Assembly: GCF_016908415.1 (NCBI RefSeq)
Contig: NZ_JAFBDW010000007.1
Coordinates: 1 to 64,000, forward strand
Source: Caldicoprobacter guelmensis
Lineage (GTDB): Bacteria; Bacillota; Clostridia; Caldicoprobacterales; Caldicoprobacteraceae
Direction: 5' to 3'
Length of the DNA stretch: 64,000 nucleotides
Shown here: in pieces, positions 17,970 to 26,372 of the stretch
How positions within the stretch are numbered: the stretch's first letter is position 1
Layout of the letters: every line of letters begins with the position of its first letter
The notes under the pieces: model-generated
Told to the model about the DNA's origin: nothing
What the model saw: only the letters and a program-made list of their open reading frames with translations
Databases searched by the model: none
Made by a program: the position numbers and the translations under genes

Positions 17970-18268
17970 GATTTGGTCTTGAAGAGCGTATAATCCAAAA
18001 GATCGTATCAGCGATAGACAAACACAAAGCTGTAAAGAGAGCAGTTATATTCGGTTCAAGAGCCAGGGGTGACTACCGCTATAACTCGGATATTGACATT
18101 GCCATATATACTGATGGAGGAGATTATCCCGGCCTTATTGACGATATCGACCGTGCAGCCGGGATATACAAGGTCGATGTGGTTGATGTAAACAGTTTGG
18201 ATAATGATGACTTCAAAAAAAGCATAGAAAGGGATGGAATAGATATATACAGGAGAGCTGATGTATGA
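17966..18268 (+). CDS. HI0073-family minimal nucleotidyltransferase
   Basis: A 100-residue nucleotidyltransferase with GSX10DXD (G30-S31 ... D42-I-D44) and a third acid in KVDVVDVNSLD. It is the catalytic partner of the preceding protein; the ATGA overlap shows translational coupling. Its own stop overlaps a further ATG at 18265, the start of a broken downstream gene. This suggests the pair once sat inside a longer operon. Confidence 0.88.
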   Translation: MRFGLEERIIQKIVSAIDKHKAVKRAVIFGSRARGDYRYNSDIDIAIYTDGGDYPGLIDDIDRAAGIYKVDVVDVNSLDNDDFKKSIERDGIDIYRRADV

Positions 18269-18545
18269 AGCTTACAAAGGAGTATTTGGACGAAGAAGGT
18301 ATATAGTGTGCTATTTGATCGCATGGTTGCCTACTATGTTGTAAACGGTGTCCTCGTGATAATGAATGTCGCTGAGTTTTATAAAAGGCTTAAAGAAAAA
18401 TTTATTGAACGCGATGGGAATGTACTTTTTGTCCGACCAACCAATCAATACAATAAAAAAGTTGAAAAGGGATATCGATAACGTCCAGCTTTTATTTGTG
18501 GTTATCGATGGGAAGAGTACCATACAGTGGCTTTATGGTTGCTAG
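18265..18545 (+). pseudogene. relic of a DNA-methyltransferase-like gene
   Basis: Beginning at the ATGA overlap, MKLTKEYLDEEGI stops at once. A second frame (18308-18481) reads FDRMVAYYVV, EFYKRLKEKFIERDGNVLFV and NQYNKKVEK, then shifts to NVQLLFVVIDGKSTIQWLYGC (stop at 18543). I recall this order (EFYxxLxxxFxERDGMxFLPxQxxEY...QLxLFVxDExSAIQWL) from large DNA methyltransferases of DUF1156/BREX-like loci. Several frame breaks and missing motifs make it non-functional. Family assignment is by memory. The rest of the gap to 18634 has only the upstream region of the next gene. Confidence 0.45.
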
Positions 18546-18634
18546 GCTGTAAAGGGGTGTTATTTTTTGGTAGGGTAAAATTCCCTAAAATTTTAGTATA
18601 AATCAAAAGTTTATATTTTAAAGAGGTGTATAAT

Positions 18635-19906
18635 ATGCTCGATAAATCCAAAGTAAAAAGCCTTATATTTCATCCAGAAAAAGTTGTAAGAAAATATGCA
18701 ATGGAGTTTTTCGCTGAAGGTGGTATTGGCGATATAGAGGTTACCAATATGCTGCTAGAATTATACAGCAAAGGGGTTGATGATGACGAGGCTTTGGACA
18801 TATTGAGCAGTATGCCGGATCTTCCTCATAATGAAGAAACTTTAAGCAGGCTGTGGGAGATAGAGCCGTCTGACCCCAATATAGTTTTTCACGTGGACAG
18901 GACAATTGTGGAAGCCGATTTAGAGCTTTTGAAAAAATTGCCCGATGTTCGCCCGAGGGAGCAAAAGTATATCGACATTTTAGAAAAGAGGTTTTTGTTT
19001 GCCTCTATGGATACCGAAAAGCTGTGGGAAAAACTTTGGGAACACAGCCAGTCGGGGTTGGGTAAAGGTTTAGACGAGTTTGATTATAATTATGGTGAGA
19101 TTATAATAAAGGAGCTTGCCAAGCGCAAAGATTTTCCGACGGATAAATACTTGGAGAAAATACAAATCGACTATCCGGAGGATTATGACGGTTGGGATGA
19201 TACTTATCTTAGCGTCCTTGCCGGAGAACTTAAATCAAAAGAGTCAATACCTTTTCTTATCAGAACTCTTAAAATTGATGCGGCTTTCCTTTGCGAACGT
19301 GCCGTTGAGGCTTTGGTTAGGATTGGTACGGCCGAAGTTGTGGAAGCTATTGGCAATGAATATTTAAATGAAGATTTTCATTTTAGAATCTATGCAGCTG
19401 GAGTATTGGAGAAGATAAAGCTAAAGGAAAGCGAAGAGCTCATGCTAAAGCTTTTTCCTAGGGAAACCGATGTTACTTTGAAAACACATCTCGCCTATGG
19501 ATTGTCTAAGCTTTTCTCTGTAGATGCTATTCCCATGATTTTGACCCTGCTGTGGCATGGTTATGATAGGCAATTCACAAATCTTGAAGAATCGGCCTAT
19601 GTGCTTCATGTGGTACATGGCTTGAAACATCCCGATATGGATAAATGGTATAAAGGTATTAAGGAAGAAGAAGAAAAGTTAAAGGAATTGAAAAAGGTTA
19701 TATCCAAGGAGTATCTTCAAAGAATAATAGAGGAAGAATTTGAGGAACGCATGGCTGAAGCTCTTGGTAAATTGATTGAAGAAAGAAAAGAAAAGGAACG
19801 ACTGAATAAAATATATTCCGGTGAGGTCAAAGTAGGGAGAAACGACCCTTGCCCCTGCGGCAGCGGTAAAAAGTACAAGAAGTGCTGTGGGAAATTTGTG
19901 GAATAA
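18635..19906 (+). CDS. HEAT-repeat-like protein with C-terminal SEC-C zinc motif
   Basis: A 423-residue protein. The body is alpha-helical with HEAT/PBS-like repeats (for example around residues 190-300). A charged Glu/Lys-rich helix (about 335-395) leads to a terminal SEC-C domain (NDPCPCGSGKKYKKCCGK), which binds zinc as in SecA. Function unknown; such tails often mediate protein or ribosome contacts. ATG 18635 follows AAAGAGGTG. A 45-base segment encoding the SEC-C motif is identical to one in the J-domain gene ending at 34845. Confidence 0.75.
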   Translation: MLDKSKVKSLIFHPEKVVRKYAMEFFAEGGIGDIEVTNMLLELYSKGVDDDEALDILSSMPDLPHNEETLSRLWEIEPSDPNIVFHVDRTIVEADLELLKKLPDVRPREQKYIDILEKRFLFASMDTEKLWEKLWEHSQSGLGKGLDEFDYNYGEIIIKELAKRKDFPTDKYLEKIQIDYPEDYDGWDDTYLSVLAGELKSKESIPFLIRTLKIDAAFLCERAVEALVRIGTAEVVEAIGNEYLNEDFHFRIYAAGVLEKIKLKESEELMLKLFPRETDVTLKTHLAYGLSKLFSVDAIPMILTLLWHGYDRQFTNLEESAYVLHVVHGLKHPDMDKWYKGIKEEEEKLKELKKVISKEYLQRIIEEEFEERMAEALGKLIEERKEKERLNKIYSGEVKVGRNDPCPCGSGKKYKKCCGKFVE

Positions 19907-19928
19907 AGGTTGTTTGAGAATTCAGGCT

Positions 19929-19979
19929 AAAGTAAGAGGATTGTTAATCAGAAACACCTATTAACAATCCTCTTACTTT
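19929..19979. terminator. long perfect hairpin terminator
   Basis: AAAGTAAGAGGATTGTTAAT (19929-19948) pairs perfectly with its complement at 19960-19979, loop 11 bases. It lies between the SEC-C gene and the convergent sugar-kinase gene and can serve both. Confidence 0.8.
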
Positions 19980-20046
19980 AAGGTTTTCAGTTATTTTCAG
20001 AATTATCAGGTTAACACTTGACTCAGTGGCTGTTAAAAGCTTGAAT

Positions 20047-20991
20047 TCAGTATATTTCAGTTGGCTTACTCCACTTTCGGCCTACACTTTCCCATGCGAG
20101 TATAGCAGCACCTACTACAGGCTTGGTTGCTAAAAGTGTTACCTTAGTCCCTGGCACATAAGCATGTAACTTTGACGAAATGTATTCTACCATCCAGGGG
20201 GCTCCTTTGAAGAGACTTCCTGCTAACACCACCGGTATATCTTCCCCCGACAGTTCCAATTTACTTATAATTGTCTTAGCCATAGTTACCGCTTCATCGC
20301 ACACTCTGAACGCAATGCTTAATGCAACTTTATCACCTTTTGCTGCCACTTCAAAGAGAAGGGGTGCCATATGGATGATTTGCTCGCGATGGATTTTTCC
20401 GTAGTATAGAGCTTTGGCAAACTCATCATAATGGCAGTATCCGAAATATCTAAGCACCTCAGACTCCAGTAGCGTCTTGTCGCCTCGCCCGTCATAGCTG
20501 CGAAATGCCATGTGGAGCATTTCTTGTACAACCGATGACCCACCGCCCCAATCCCCAAAGGCATAGCCTTCACCGTAAAAGCGGAAATCACGACCATCCT
20601 TTCTCCTGCCATAGCCGTTGGTACCGCTACCCATGACAATAAGAACCCCCCAAAACTCGGGGCTTCCTGCCCTGAGGGCTATGACAGTATCATTTTCTAC
20701 TAGGTACTTGTCGGCAATGCCGAGTGAAGACACAACCTGCGTTAACATTTCAAAATCCTCAGGGAAATCGGCTCCAGCAAGCCCGAAACATGCGGCTTTA
20801 AACTGTTTTATTTCCATTCCGGATTTTGCCTGTTCAATGGCCAAAAGCCAATTTTCTTTGGCCTTTTCAACGCCAACACTTTCGTAATTTCCGGGGCCAG
20901 AGCGTCCTATGCCAATTTTATTACCTTGTTCATCGATGATTAATGCTTCTGTTTTACTTCCACCGGCATCCACACCGAGAAAGTATTCCAT
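20047..20991 (-). CDS. N-acetylglucosamine kinase-like (BadF/BadG ATPase family)
   Basis: A 314-residue ASKHA-fold sugar kinase. It has the phosphate-1 loop GVDAGGSKTEALI at residues 6-18, an adenosine region VLAGSLFKGAP, and the VMGSGTNGYGRR and GDWGGGSSV segments typical of GlcNAc/glucosamine kinases of the BadF family. It starts at ATG 20991 behind GAGGAGG. The GH4 gene ends 13 bases upstream, so the two are co-transcribed. The kinase may phosphorylate a sugar released or imported for that GH4 enzyme; specificity is inferred. Confidence 0.82.
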   Translation of the reverse strand: MEYFLGVDAGGSKTEALIIDEQGNKIGIGRSGPGNYESVGVEKAKENWLLAIEQAKSGMEIKQFKAACFGLAGADFPEDFEMLTQVVSSLGIADKYLVENDTVIALRAGSPEFWGVLIVMGSGTNGYGRRKDGRDFRFYGEGYAFGDWGGGSSVVQEMLHMAFRSYDGRGDKTLLESEVLRYFGYCHYDEFAKALYYGKIHREQIIHMAPLLFEVAAKGDKVALSIAFRVCDEAVTMAKTIISKLELSGEDIPVVLAGSLFKGAPWMVEYISSKLHAYVPGTKVTLLATKPVVGAAILAWESVGRKWSKPTEIY

Positions 20992-21004
20992 ATCTATACC
21001 TCCT

Positions 21005-22249
21005 CTAAATCAAAGTAGGAAACAATCCTGCATTGGCATCCATCAATGCATCTAAAATCTTTTCAGCAAGAGATATGGAAGATACCAAGGGATGTTGCGC
21101 TAGCGCCATGACAGCCTTGCTGTATGAACCTTCAATAGCAGCTTCAATAGTTAACTGTTCATAAGCCTTGACAGCTTGAATGGTACCACGTACGGTTGTT
21201 GGAAGTGTTCCGATCATGTAGGGCTTTAGCAGACTTCCGTCTATATATACTGGGATTTCGACTACAGCATCATCCGGCAAGTCCTTTATGGCACCATTAT
21301 TCATCACGTTAATGATTTGAAATCCTCGTTTAAAGCCACATAGATGTTCAATAAGGTTTACTGCTGCTGTAGAATAAAAAGCACCACCGCGTTTTGAAAG
21401 CTGTGGAGGTTTTTCTGCCAATGTTGGATCTTTATAAAGTGTCAGCAATTCCTGCTCGATTTTTAAAACTTCTTCTGCACGCTTGGGTTTTTCCATGGCT
21501 TCCTTTACTTTCTCTTCGCGTAGATAATAATACCTTAAATAATAATTGGGAAACATGCCTAAATATTTGACAATCCGTTGTTCTTCGTTTGATAGAGGCA
21601 ATTTGGCTAGAGCTTCAGTTGTTACGTCTTTTCCATTGACAAAAACCTTTCGCACAAAGCTTAAGTGATTTAACCCGAAGTAATCCAGAAACACATCTTC
21701 TGCTGTTACATCGAACATCCGTGCAAACATATTGCAAAAGTTGATAGGAGAATTGCATAAACCTATTGCCTTTACTGTGCTGTATTTTAAGAGCGCTTCG
21801 GTCACAATCCCGGACGGGTTTGTAAAGTTTATGAACCACGCTTTAGGGCAATGCTCCTGGACCTGTTTCGCAATACTTAAAACAACCGGTATGGTTCTTA
21901 GGGCATTTGCAAATCCGCCAGGGCCGGTGGTTTCTTGTCCTAGGACTCCAAATTGTAGCGGTACAGTTTCATCCATAAGCCTTGCACGGTTTCCGCCGAT
22001 ACGGACCTGGTTGATCACAAAATCTGCACCGGGTAATGTCTCTTCAAGATTTGTTGTTTTTGATAGTTCGATCTTCGCATCTGATGCATTAATCATGCGC
22101 TTCAAAAATTCATAGACGGTATTCATTTTTTGAACATCTGTATCGACCAATGTGATGCTTAGATCTTGTACCAAGTGGCTTAATCGTATAAAACCTTCCA
22201 TAAGCTCGGGTGTATATGTACTACCCCCACCAATAATTACTACTTTCAT
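21005..22249 (-). CDS. GH4 family glycosidase (6-phospho-beta-glucosidase-like)
   Basis: A 414-residue GH4 enzyme. The NAD-binding N-terminus VVIIGGGSTYTPEL, the metal/sugar motif GLCNSPIN (C-N-x-P as in 6-phospho-beta-glucosidases such as LicH), GLNHLSF, and QETTGPGGF are visible. GH4 enzymes use NAD+ and Mn2+ with a redox-assisted elimination mechanism, cleaving phosphorylated disaccharides. It starts after GGAGGT and leads the operon with the sugar kinase. No PTS genes are present, so phosphorylation of the substrate by the neighbouring kinase is conceivable. Confidence 0.88.
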   Translation of the reverse strand: MKVVIIGGGSTYTPELMEGFIRLSHLVQDLSITLVDTDVQKMNTVYEFLKRMINASDAKIELSKTTNLEETLPGADFVINQVRIGGNRARLMDETVPLQFGVLGQETTGPGGFANALRTIPVVLSIAKQVQEHCPKAWFINFTNPSGIVTEALLKYSTVKAIGLCNSPINFCNMFARMFDVTAEDVFLDYFGLNHLSFVRKVFVNGKDVTTEALAKLPLSNEEQRIVKYLGMFPNYYLRYYYLREEKVKEAMEKPKRAEEVLKIEQELLTLYKDPTLAEKPPQLSKRGGAFYSTAAVNLIEHLCGFKRGFQIINVMNNGAIKDLPDDAVVEIPVYIDGSLLKPYMIGTLPTTVRGTIQAVKAYEQLTIEAAIEGSYSKAVMALAQHPLVSSISLAEKILDALMDANAGLFPTLI

Positions 22250-22665
22250 ATGCTGTTGACCTCCAGTCTAAAAATAAATGTTATTTGTGGGAAAACAGAT
22301 TTTAAGTTGATTATATTATGACCTTTATAATCTTTATACAGGAATATATTCGACCCAAAATTCAAAAATCCTTTTTGAGAATAGTTGATTCTATGTATGT
22401 AAAATTTTGCTGCAAAAAACGAAATTTGCTTGAATGCGAGCTGCAAAGCTCAGTCTCTGGAGACGTAGCAATTTTGAAGCAAAAATGACAGGGCGTCATT
22501 TTTAGCGGCAATTGAACAAGATGTTCAATTGCCGCATGCAAAAATTGCAAGCCAAAGCGTTACTAATTTCAGCGAGCATTCCGCAAATGGAGTTTTTCAG
22601 CAATATCATAGTTTTAATTATGACAAATGCTTGGGATATTTGGGTCAAAAAGTACATAATGTTAT
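22250..22665. other. noncoding region with several hairpins and short inverted ends
   Basis: No gene is visible. The stretch holds GCGGCAATTGAACA paired with TGTTCAATTGCCGC around 22504-22534 (3-base loop), AAAATGAC...GTCATTTT just before it, and GAGCT...AGCTC near 22437-22450. GACCCAAA near 22350 and TTTGGGTC near 22640 mirror each other. It precedes the GH4 operon on the minus strand and could be a structured leader, an intergenic repeat or a MITE-like element. Confidence 0.45.
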
Positions 22666-22698
22666 AAAGTAGCTACCCCTTAAAAGGGTAGCTACTTT
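22666..22698 (-). terminator. terminator of the fucosidase gene
   Basis: AAAGTAGCTACCC (22666-22678) and GGGTAGCTACTTT (22686-22698) form a perfect 13-bp stem with a 7-base loop, immediately after the fucosidase stop codon. Confidence 0.8.
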
Positions 22699-22702
22699 AA
22701 TG

Positions 22703-23971
22703 TTATTCCTCCAGTTCCAGTTCTACGACGGTGTCAATCTCATCGGGCAACTTGGAGCTTCTAAAGTTGAGGAATATGGCATCGCCATAATGGTGTGCGT
22801 TCCACGGCTTTTGTAGACTCACTTCAGAACCATCGGCAAGTAGCCTTGCTCTTTTAACTTTGCCTTTTATGCCTTGGATGGCGATGGGGCCTATGCCCCT
22901 TTCAAATATGTGTGCATACAGTTTGTTGCCTTTCTTTGTATAGCGTCCCCATTCGGGTTTTGGCAGGCCGGCGTTGCCGCAGCCATAAATGCTCTCACCG
23001 TTTTTGCTCATCCATTTTCCGATCTCGGTGAGTATCTCGACGCTCTCCTCTGGGATTTCTCCCTTTGCGTTGGGGCCAACGTTGAGCAGGAGGTTTCCAC
23101 CCTTGCTTACGCACTCGACCAGTGCCCTGATAAGCTGTTTGGGCGATTTAAAGTCCTTATCGGCGGCGGCATATCCCCAGTGGTTGTTCATGGTGATGCA
23201 TGCTTCCCAGGGTATGGGATTGCCTGCTTCATCCACAACGCCTTCGGGCGGTATGATCTGTTCGGGGGAGGCAAAGTCGCCGGCATAGATTTCTTTATTT
23301 GCTGACCGGATGTTACCGCCCAGCCTGTCGTCTATTATAATATGAGGCTGCAACGAGCGGACCATTTTAACCAACTCGGTAGCCTTCCAGGTTTCGCCCG
23401 ACATGTTGCTGTATGAAAAGTCAAACCACATTATATCGATTTTTCCGTAGTTGGTGAGGAGCTCCTTTACCTGTCCATGCATGTATTCTATGTATCGAGA
23501 AAAATCGTGTTTCTTGTCCTTCCAGGCTTCATTGTCCCTCATGGGGTGAAAGCTGTCTCCGTATGCCGGATAATCGGGATGATGCCAGTCAAGCAGGGAA
23601 TAATAAAACCCCACCTTTAGGCCTTCGCTCCTGAAAGCCTCAACGTATTCTTTGATGAGGTCCCTGCCTGCAGGGGTGTTGGTTGCCTTGTAATCTGTGA
23701 GCTTGCTGTCGAATAGGCAGAAGCCGTCATGGTGTTTTGTTGTCATAACAGCATATTTCATACCGGCTTTTTTTGCCAGGGCCGCCCATTCTTTGGGATT
23801 GTAGTTTACGGGATTGAACTCCTCAAAAAACGGCTGATAGTTTTCGATTGAGAGCCTTTCGTGGCTCCTTACCCATTCGCCCCTTGCCGGGATAGCGTAT
23901 ATGCCCCAGTGGATAAACATGCCAAAGCGAGCCTTTACAAACCATTCGATGCGCTCATTTGCTGTTAACAT
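22703..23971 (-). CDS. alpha-L-fucosidase (GH29)
   Basis: A 422-residue GH29 enzyme releasing alpha-linked L-fucose. Visible signatures: FGMFIHWGIYA near the start, KYAVMTTKHHDGFCLFDS with the conserved His pair, the GLKVGFYYSLLDWHHPDY strand, and DIMWFDF carrying the likely nucleophile Asp. GGNLLLNVGPNAKGEIP closes the catalytic domain. No signal peptide is seen, so it acts inside the cell. ATG 23971 has AAGGGGG eight bases upstream. An AraC regulator is divergent, 132 bases away, and probably controls it. Confidence 0.93.
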   Translation of the reverse strand: MLTANERIEWFVKARFGMFIHWGIYAIPARGEWVRSHERLSIENYQPFFEEFNPVNYNPKEWAALAKKAGMKYAVMTTKHHDGFCLFDSKLTDYKATNTPAGRDLIKEYVEAFRSEGLKVGFYYSLLDWHHPDYPAYGDSFHPMRDNEAWKDKKHDFSRYIEYMHGQVKELLTNYGKIDIMWFDFSYSNMSGETWKATELVKMVRSLQPHIIIDDRLGGNIRSANKEIYAGDFASPEQIIPPEGVVDEAGNPIPWEACITMNNHWGYAAADKDFKSPKQLIRALVECVSKGGNLLLNVGPNAKGEIPEESVEILTEIGKWMSKNGESIYGCGNAGLPKPEWGRYTKKGNKLYAHIFERGIGPIAIQGIKGKVKRARLLADGSEVSLQKPWNAHHYGDAIFLNFRSSKLPDEIDTVVELELEE

Positions 23972-24103
23972 GCAATTAACCCCCTTTTCAAAGTACAAAT
24001 AACGAAATTCTAAACAGATTATATTGAATTTGTGGTATAATAAAAATGGAGATTTTTAATATTTGGTTGTGCAAAACTAACTTTTTGCGTATAAAGGGTT
24101 GGT

Positions 24104-24928
24104 ATGGTGAAACATGACAAGGCGCTGCTTATAAAGAACTACCTGTCAAACCTTCAAGTAGATGTGCAGGTAGCAAGTTATACGCACTGTCCTCAAAGCT
24201 GGGCTGATTTTGACTATATACCCGACTACAACAAATTTTATTACATATGCGGCGGTGAGGGATGGATTAAAATTGGAAGCCATGAGTATTATCCTAAGCC
24301 CAGACAGCTGTTTTTGATGCCTGCTGGTGTGGTGCAGTCGTATTCTACCATAAGCCAGAACACCTTCAAAAAATACTGGTGCCATTTCACGGCAAAAGTG
24401 GGAGAGATGAACCTTTTTGATATAGTAAGGACTCCGGTGTTTGTGGATGTTGGCGATGATCAAGAACTTAAAGGTCTTTTTGCGGCTTTGGTTGATGCTT
24501 ACCAGAGTGGCGGCGTGACAAATGCTCTGCGGCTTAAAGGAATCATGGTGGAGATCATAGCCTGGTATTTTGACAAACTATCGTTGGACGATATACAGCT
24601 TTATGATTATTCCTCCACTCAGGAGCTGGGGAAGGTGTTAACCTTTATAGAATCTCATCTTAATGAAAATATAACGATTGATGACCTTGCCAGGATCGTG
24701 CATTTTCATCCTAACTATTTCATAAAATTTTTTCGGGATCACCTTGGTTGCTCGCCAATGCAGTATATAAACAGGCTCAGGTTGGAGAAGGCCAAGCATC
24801 TGCTTAAAACTACTGGTTTGACAGTTAAGGAAATTGCTGATATGGTTGGATTTAACGATGCAGGGTATTTTTCCAAGGTATTTAAAAGATATGCGGGGTT
24901 TTCACCACAGGAATTTAGGAATGTCTAA
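24104..24928 (+). CDS. AraC-family transcriptional regulator
   Basis: A 274-residue regulator. It has an N-terminal cupin-like sensing domain (about 20-100: YYICGGEGWIKIG, QLFLMPAGVVQSY) and a C-terminal pair of helix-turn-helix motifs. These are TIDDLARIVHFHPNYFIKFF and the conserved VKEIADMVGFNDAGYFSKVF ending SPQEFR. Sugar-responsive members act as activators. It is divergent from the fucosidase gene and 21 bases before a metallo-hydrolase gene, so it may regulate both sides. Confidence 0.9.
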   Translation: MVKHDKALLIKNYLSNLQVDVQVASYTHCPQSWADFDYIPDYNKFYYICGGEGWIKIGSHEYYPKPRQLFLMPAGVVQSYSTISQNTFKKYWCHFTAKVGEMNLFDIVRTPVFVDVGDDQELKGLFAALVDAYQSGGVTNALRLKGIMVEIIAWYFDKLSLDDIQLYDYSSTQELGKVLTFIESHLNENITIDDLARIVHFHPNYFIKFFRDHLGCSPMQYINRLRLEKAKHLLKTTGLTVKEIADMVGFNDAGYFSKVFKRYAGFSPQEFRNV

Positions 24929-24949
24929 CTTGATAGGAGGTAACAACAG

Positions 24950-25747
24950 TTGAAAAAGGATTTAAGTGTGAGTGAGATTGGTGCCATTAGTGCGCCTCAA
25001 GCCAACATCTGGTATTTGCATCACAGCGGTTTTGCCGTTGAGACCGCGAAGCATTTCCTGGTGTTTGACTACTCCTGTGATAAGCCCGAGGGTGAAGTAA
25101 GGAGCCTTGAAAGCGGCGTTGTCACTCCCGACCAGCTGGATAAAGATAAGAAAATATTGGTGTTTGTTTCCCATGGACACGGGGATCATTTCAATAAAGT
25201 TATCTTCGATTGGCAAAAGGATAGGCCGGATATCGTCTATGTTTTGAGTATCGATATTAAGCGCATGGTAAAGCCAAACGGGGAAAATTCATATGTTGTT
25301 TTCCCATACAAGATACTGCATATAGACGATGTGTGGATAAAGGCCTATGGCTCTACCGATATCGGCGTTTCCTTTTTGGTCGAGGTGGATGGGCTCAATA
25401 TATTCCATGCCGGGGATTTGAACTGCTGGTACTGGTACTATGAGTCGACACCTGAGGAACTCAAGCAGGATAAGGAAAATTTTGAGAGGGAAATCGAGAA
25501 AATGGCGGGGGAACAAATAGATATAGCTTTTTTCCCGGTTGACCCCAGGCTGAAAGAGTATTATCATATGGGTGGGGAGTATTTTATAAGGAGGTTGAGG
25601 CCTGAACTCTTTGTGCCGATGCATTTCTGGGGCCAATATGATATAACACGCCAGTTTTCTGAGCGGATGAAAGGCCTGCCAACAAAAGTGGTATCCCTGT
25701 TCCGCAGGGGACAGAAGATTATATACAAGAAAGGGAGAGATGAGTGA
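24950..25747 (+). CDS. MBL-fold metallo-hydrolase
   Basis: A 265-residue metallo-beta-lactamase-fold protein. The metal motif SHGHGDHFNKV is near residue 65. IFHAGDLNCWYWYYE supplies the bridging Asp, and a late VPMHFWGQYD supplies a further His. This resembles UlaG/YtnP-distant single-domain hydrolases of unknown substrate. The start TTG 24950 follows AGGAGG. It lies between araC and the VOC gene with minimal spacing, so it is probably one operon. Confidence 0.82.
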   Translation: MKKDLSVSEIGAISAPQANIWYLHHSGFAVETAKHFLVFDYSCDKPEGEVRSLESGVVTPDQLDKDKKILVFVSHGHGDHFNKVIFDWQKDRPDIVYVLSIDIKRMVKPNGENSYVVFPYKILHIDDVWIKAYGSTDIGVSFLVEVDGLNIFHAGDLNCWYWYYESTPEELKQDKENFEREIEKMAGEQIDIAFFPVDPRLKEYYHMGGEYFIRRLRPELFVPMHFWGQYDITRQFSERMKGLPTKVVSLFRRGQKIIYKKGRDE

Positions 25748-26118
25748 TGAAATTCAAGATGGCGCATACCAATTTCAACGTGCTTGACCTTGAAAAGAGC
25801 ATAGCCTTTTACGAGAAGGCTCTAGGGCTTAAGGAGCTTAGGCGAAAGGAAGCTGAGGATGGAAGCTTTATTCTGGTTTTCATGGGAGATGGCACAACAG
25901 AACATCAGATAGAGCTTACCTGGTTACGGGATCGAAAGGAACCGTATGACCTGTCTGACAACGAAATACACTTGGCTTTTGTTGTGGATGACTTTGAAGC
26001 AGCCTATCAGCATCATAAAGAAATGGGCTGCATTTGCTATGAAAATAAGAAGATGGGCATTTACTTCATTGCCGACCCTGACGGATACTGGATAGAGATT
26101 GTCCCCGAGAGAAGATGA
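25747..26118 (+). CDS. VOC/glyoxalase-family protein (lactoylglutathione-lyase-like)
   Basis: A 123-residue protein with two beta-alpha-beta-beta-beta modules of the VOC fold. It starts KMAHTNFNVLDLEKSIAFYEKALGL and ends FIADPDGYWIEIVPE, the classic glyoxalase I ends with His and Glu metal ligands. It may detoxify methylglyoxal adducts, but Firmicutes lack glutathione, so another thiol or another function is likely. The ATG shares its A with the preceding stop codon (TGATG). Confidence 0.85.
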   Translation: MKFKMAHTNFNVLDLEKSIAFYEKALGLKELRRKEAEDGSFILVFMGDGTTEHQIELTWLRDRKEPYDLSDNEIHLAFVVDDFEAAYQHHKEMGCICYENKKMGIYFIADPDGYWIEIVPERR

Positions 26119-26125
26119 CCTTCTA

Positions 26126-26219
26126 TTTTTAACAACATGAGTTTGCTTGGAAGGATATATGGCACGCAATGGCAAGGAGAAATGGATTGTGTTTTAACAA
26201 CATAAGATTGCTTGGAAAG
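26126..26219 (+). repeat. two-copy 29-base direct repeat with 36-base spacer
   Basis: Copies at 26126-26154 and 26191-26219 match at 25 of 29 positions (second copy starts GTTTTAACAACATAAG and ends CTTGGAAAG). The 65-base period and GTTTT...GGAAAG ends are CRISPR-like, but there are only two copies and no cas gene nearby. It may be a relic or a duplicated regulatory site. Confidence 0.4.
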
Positions 26220-26372
26220 TAGCTGAGTGAGCATAGACACAACAATTGGTTTTGCAGGGTAACGTTGCAAAATAATTAGTGGTTAAAGATCCAACAAGGC
26301 TGAACCTGCAAACAAGCAAAACAAAACTTTAGACTTTTCGAGACCCTACAACACGATCAAGGGGGGATATAG

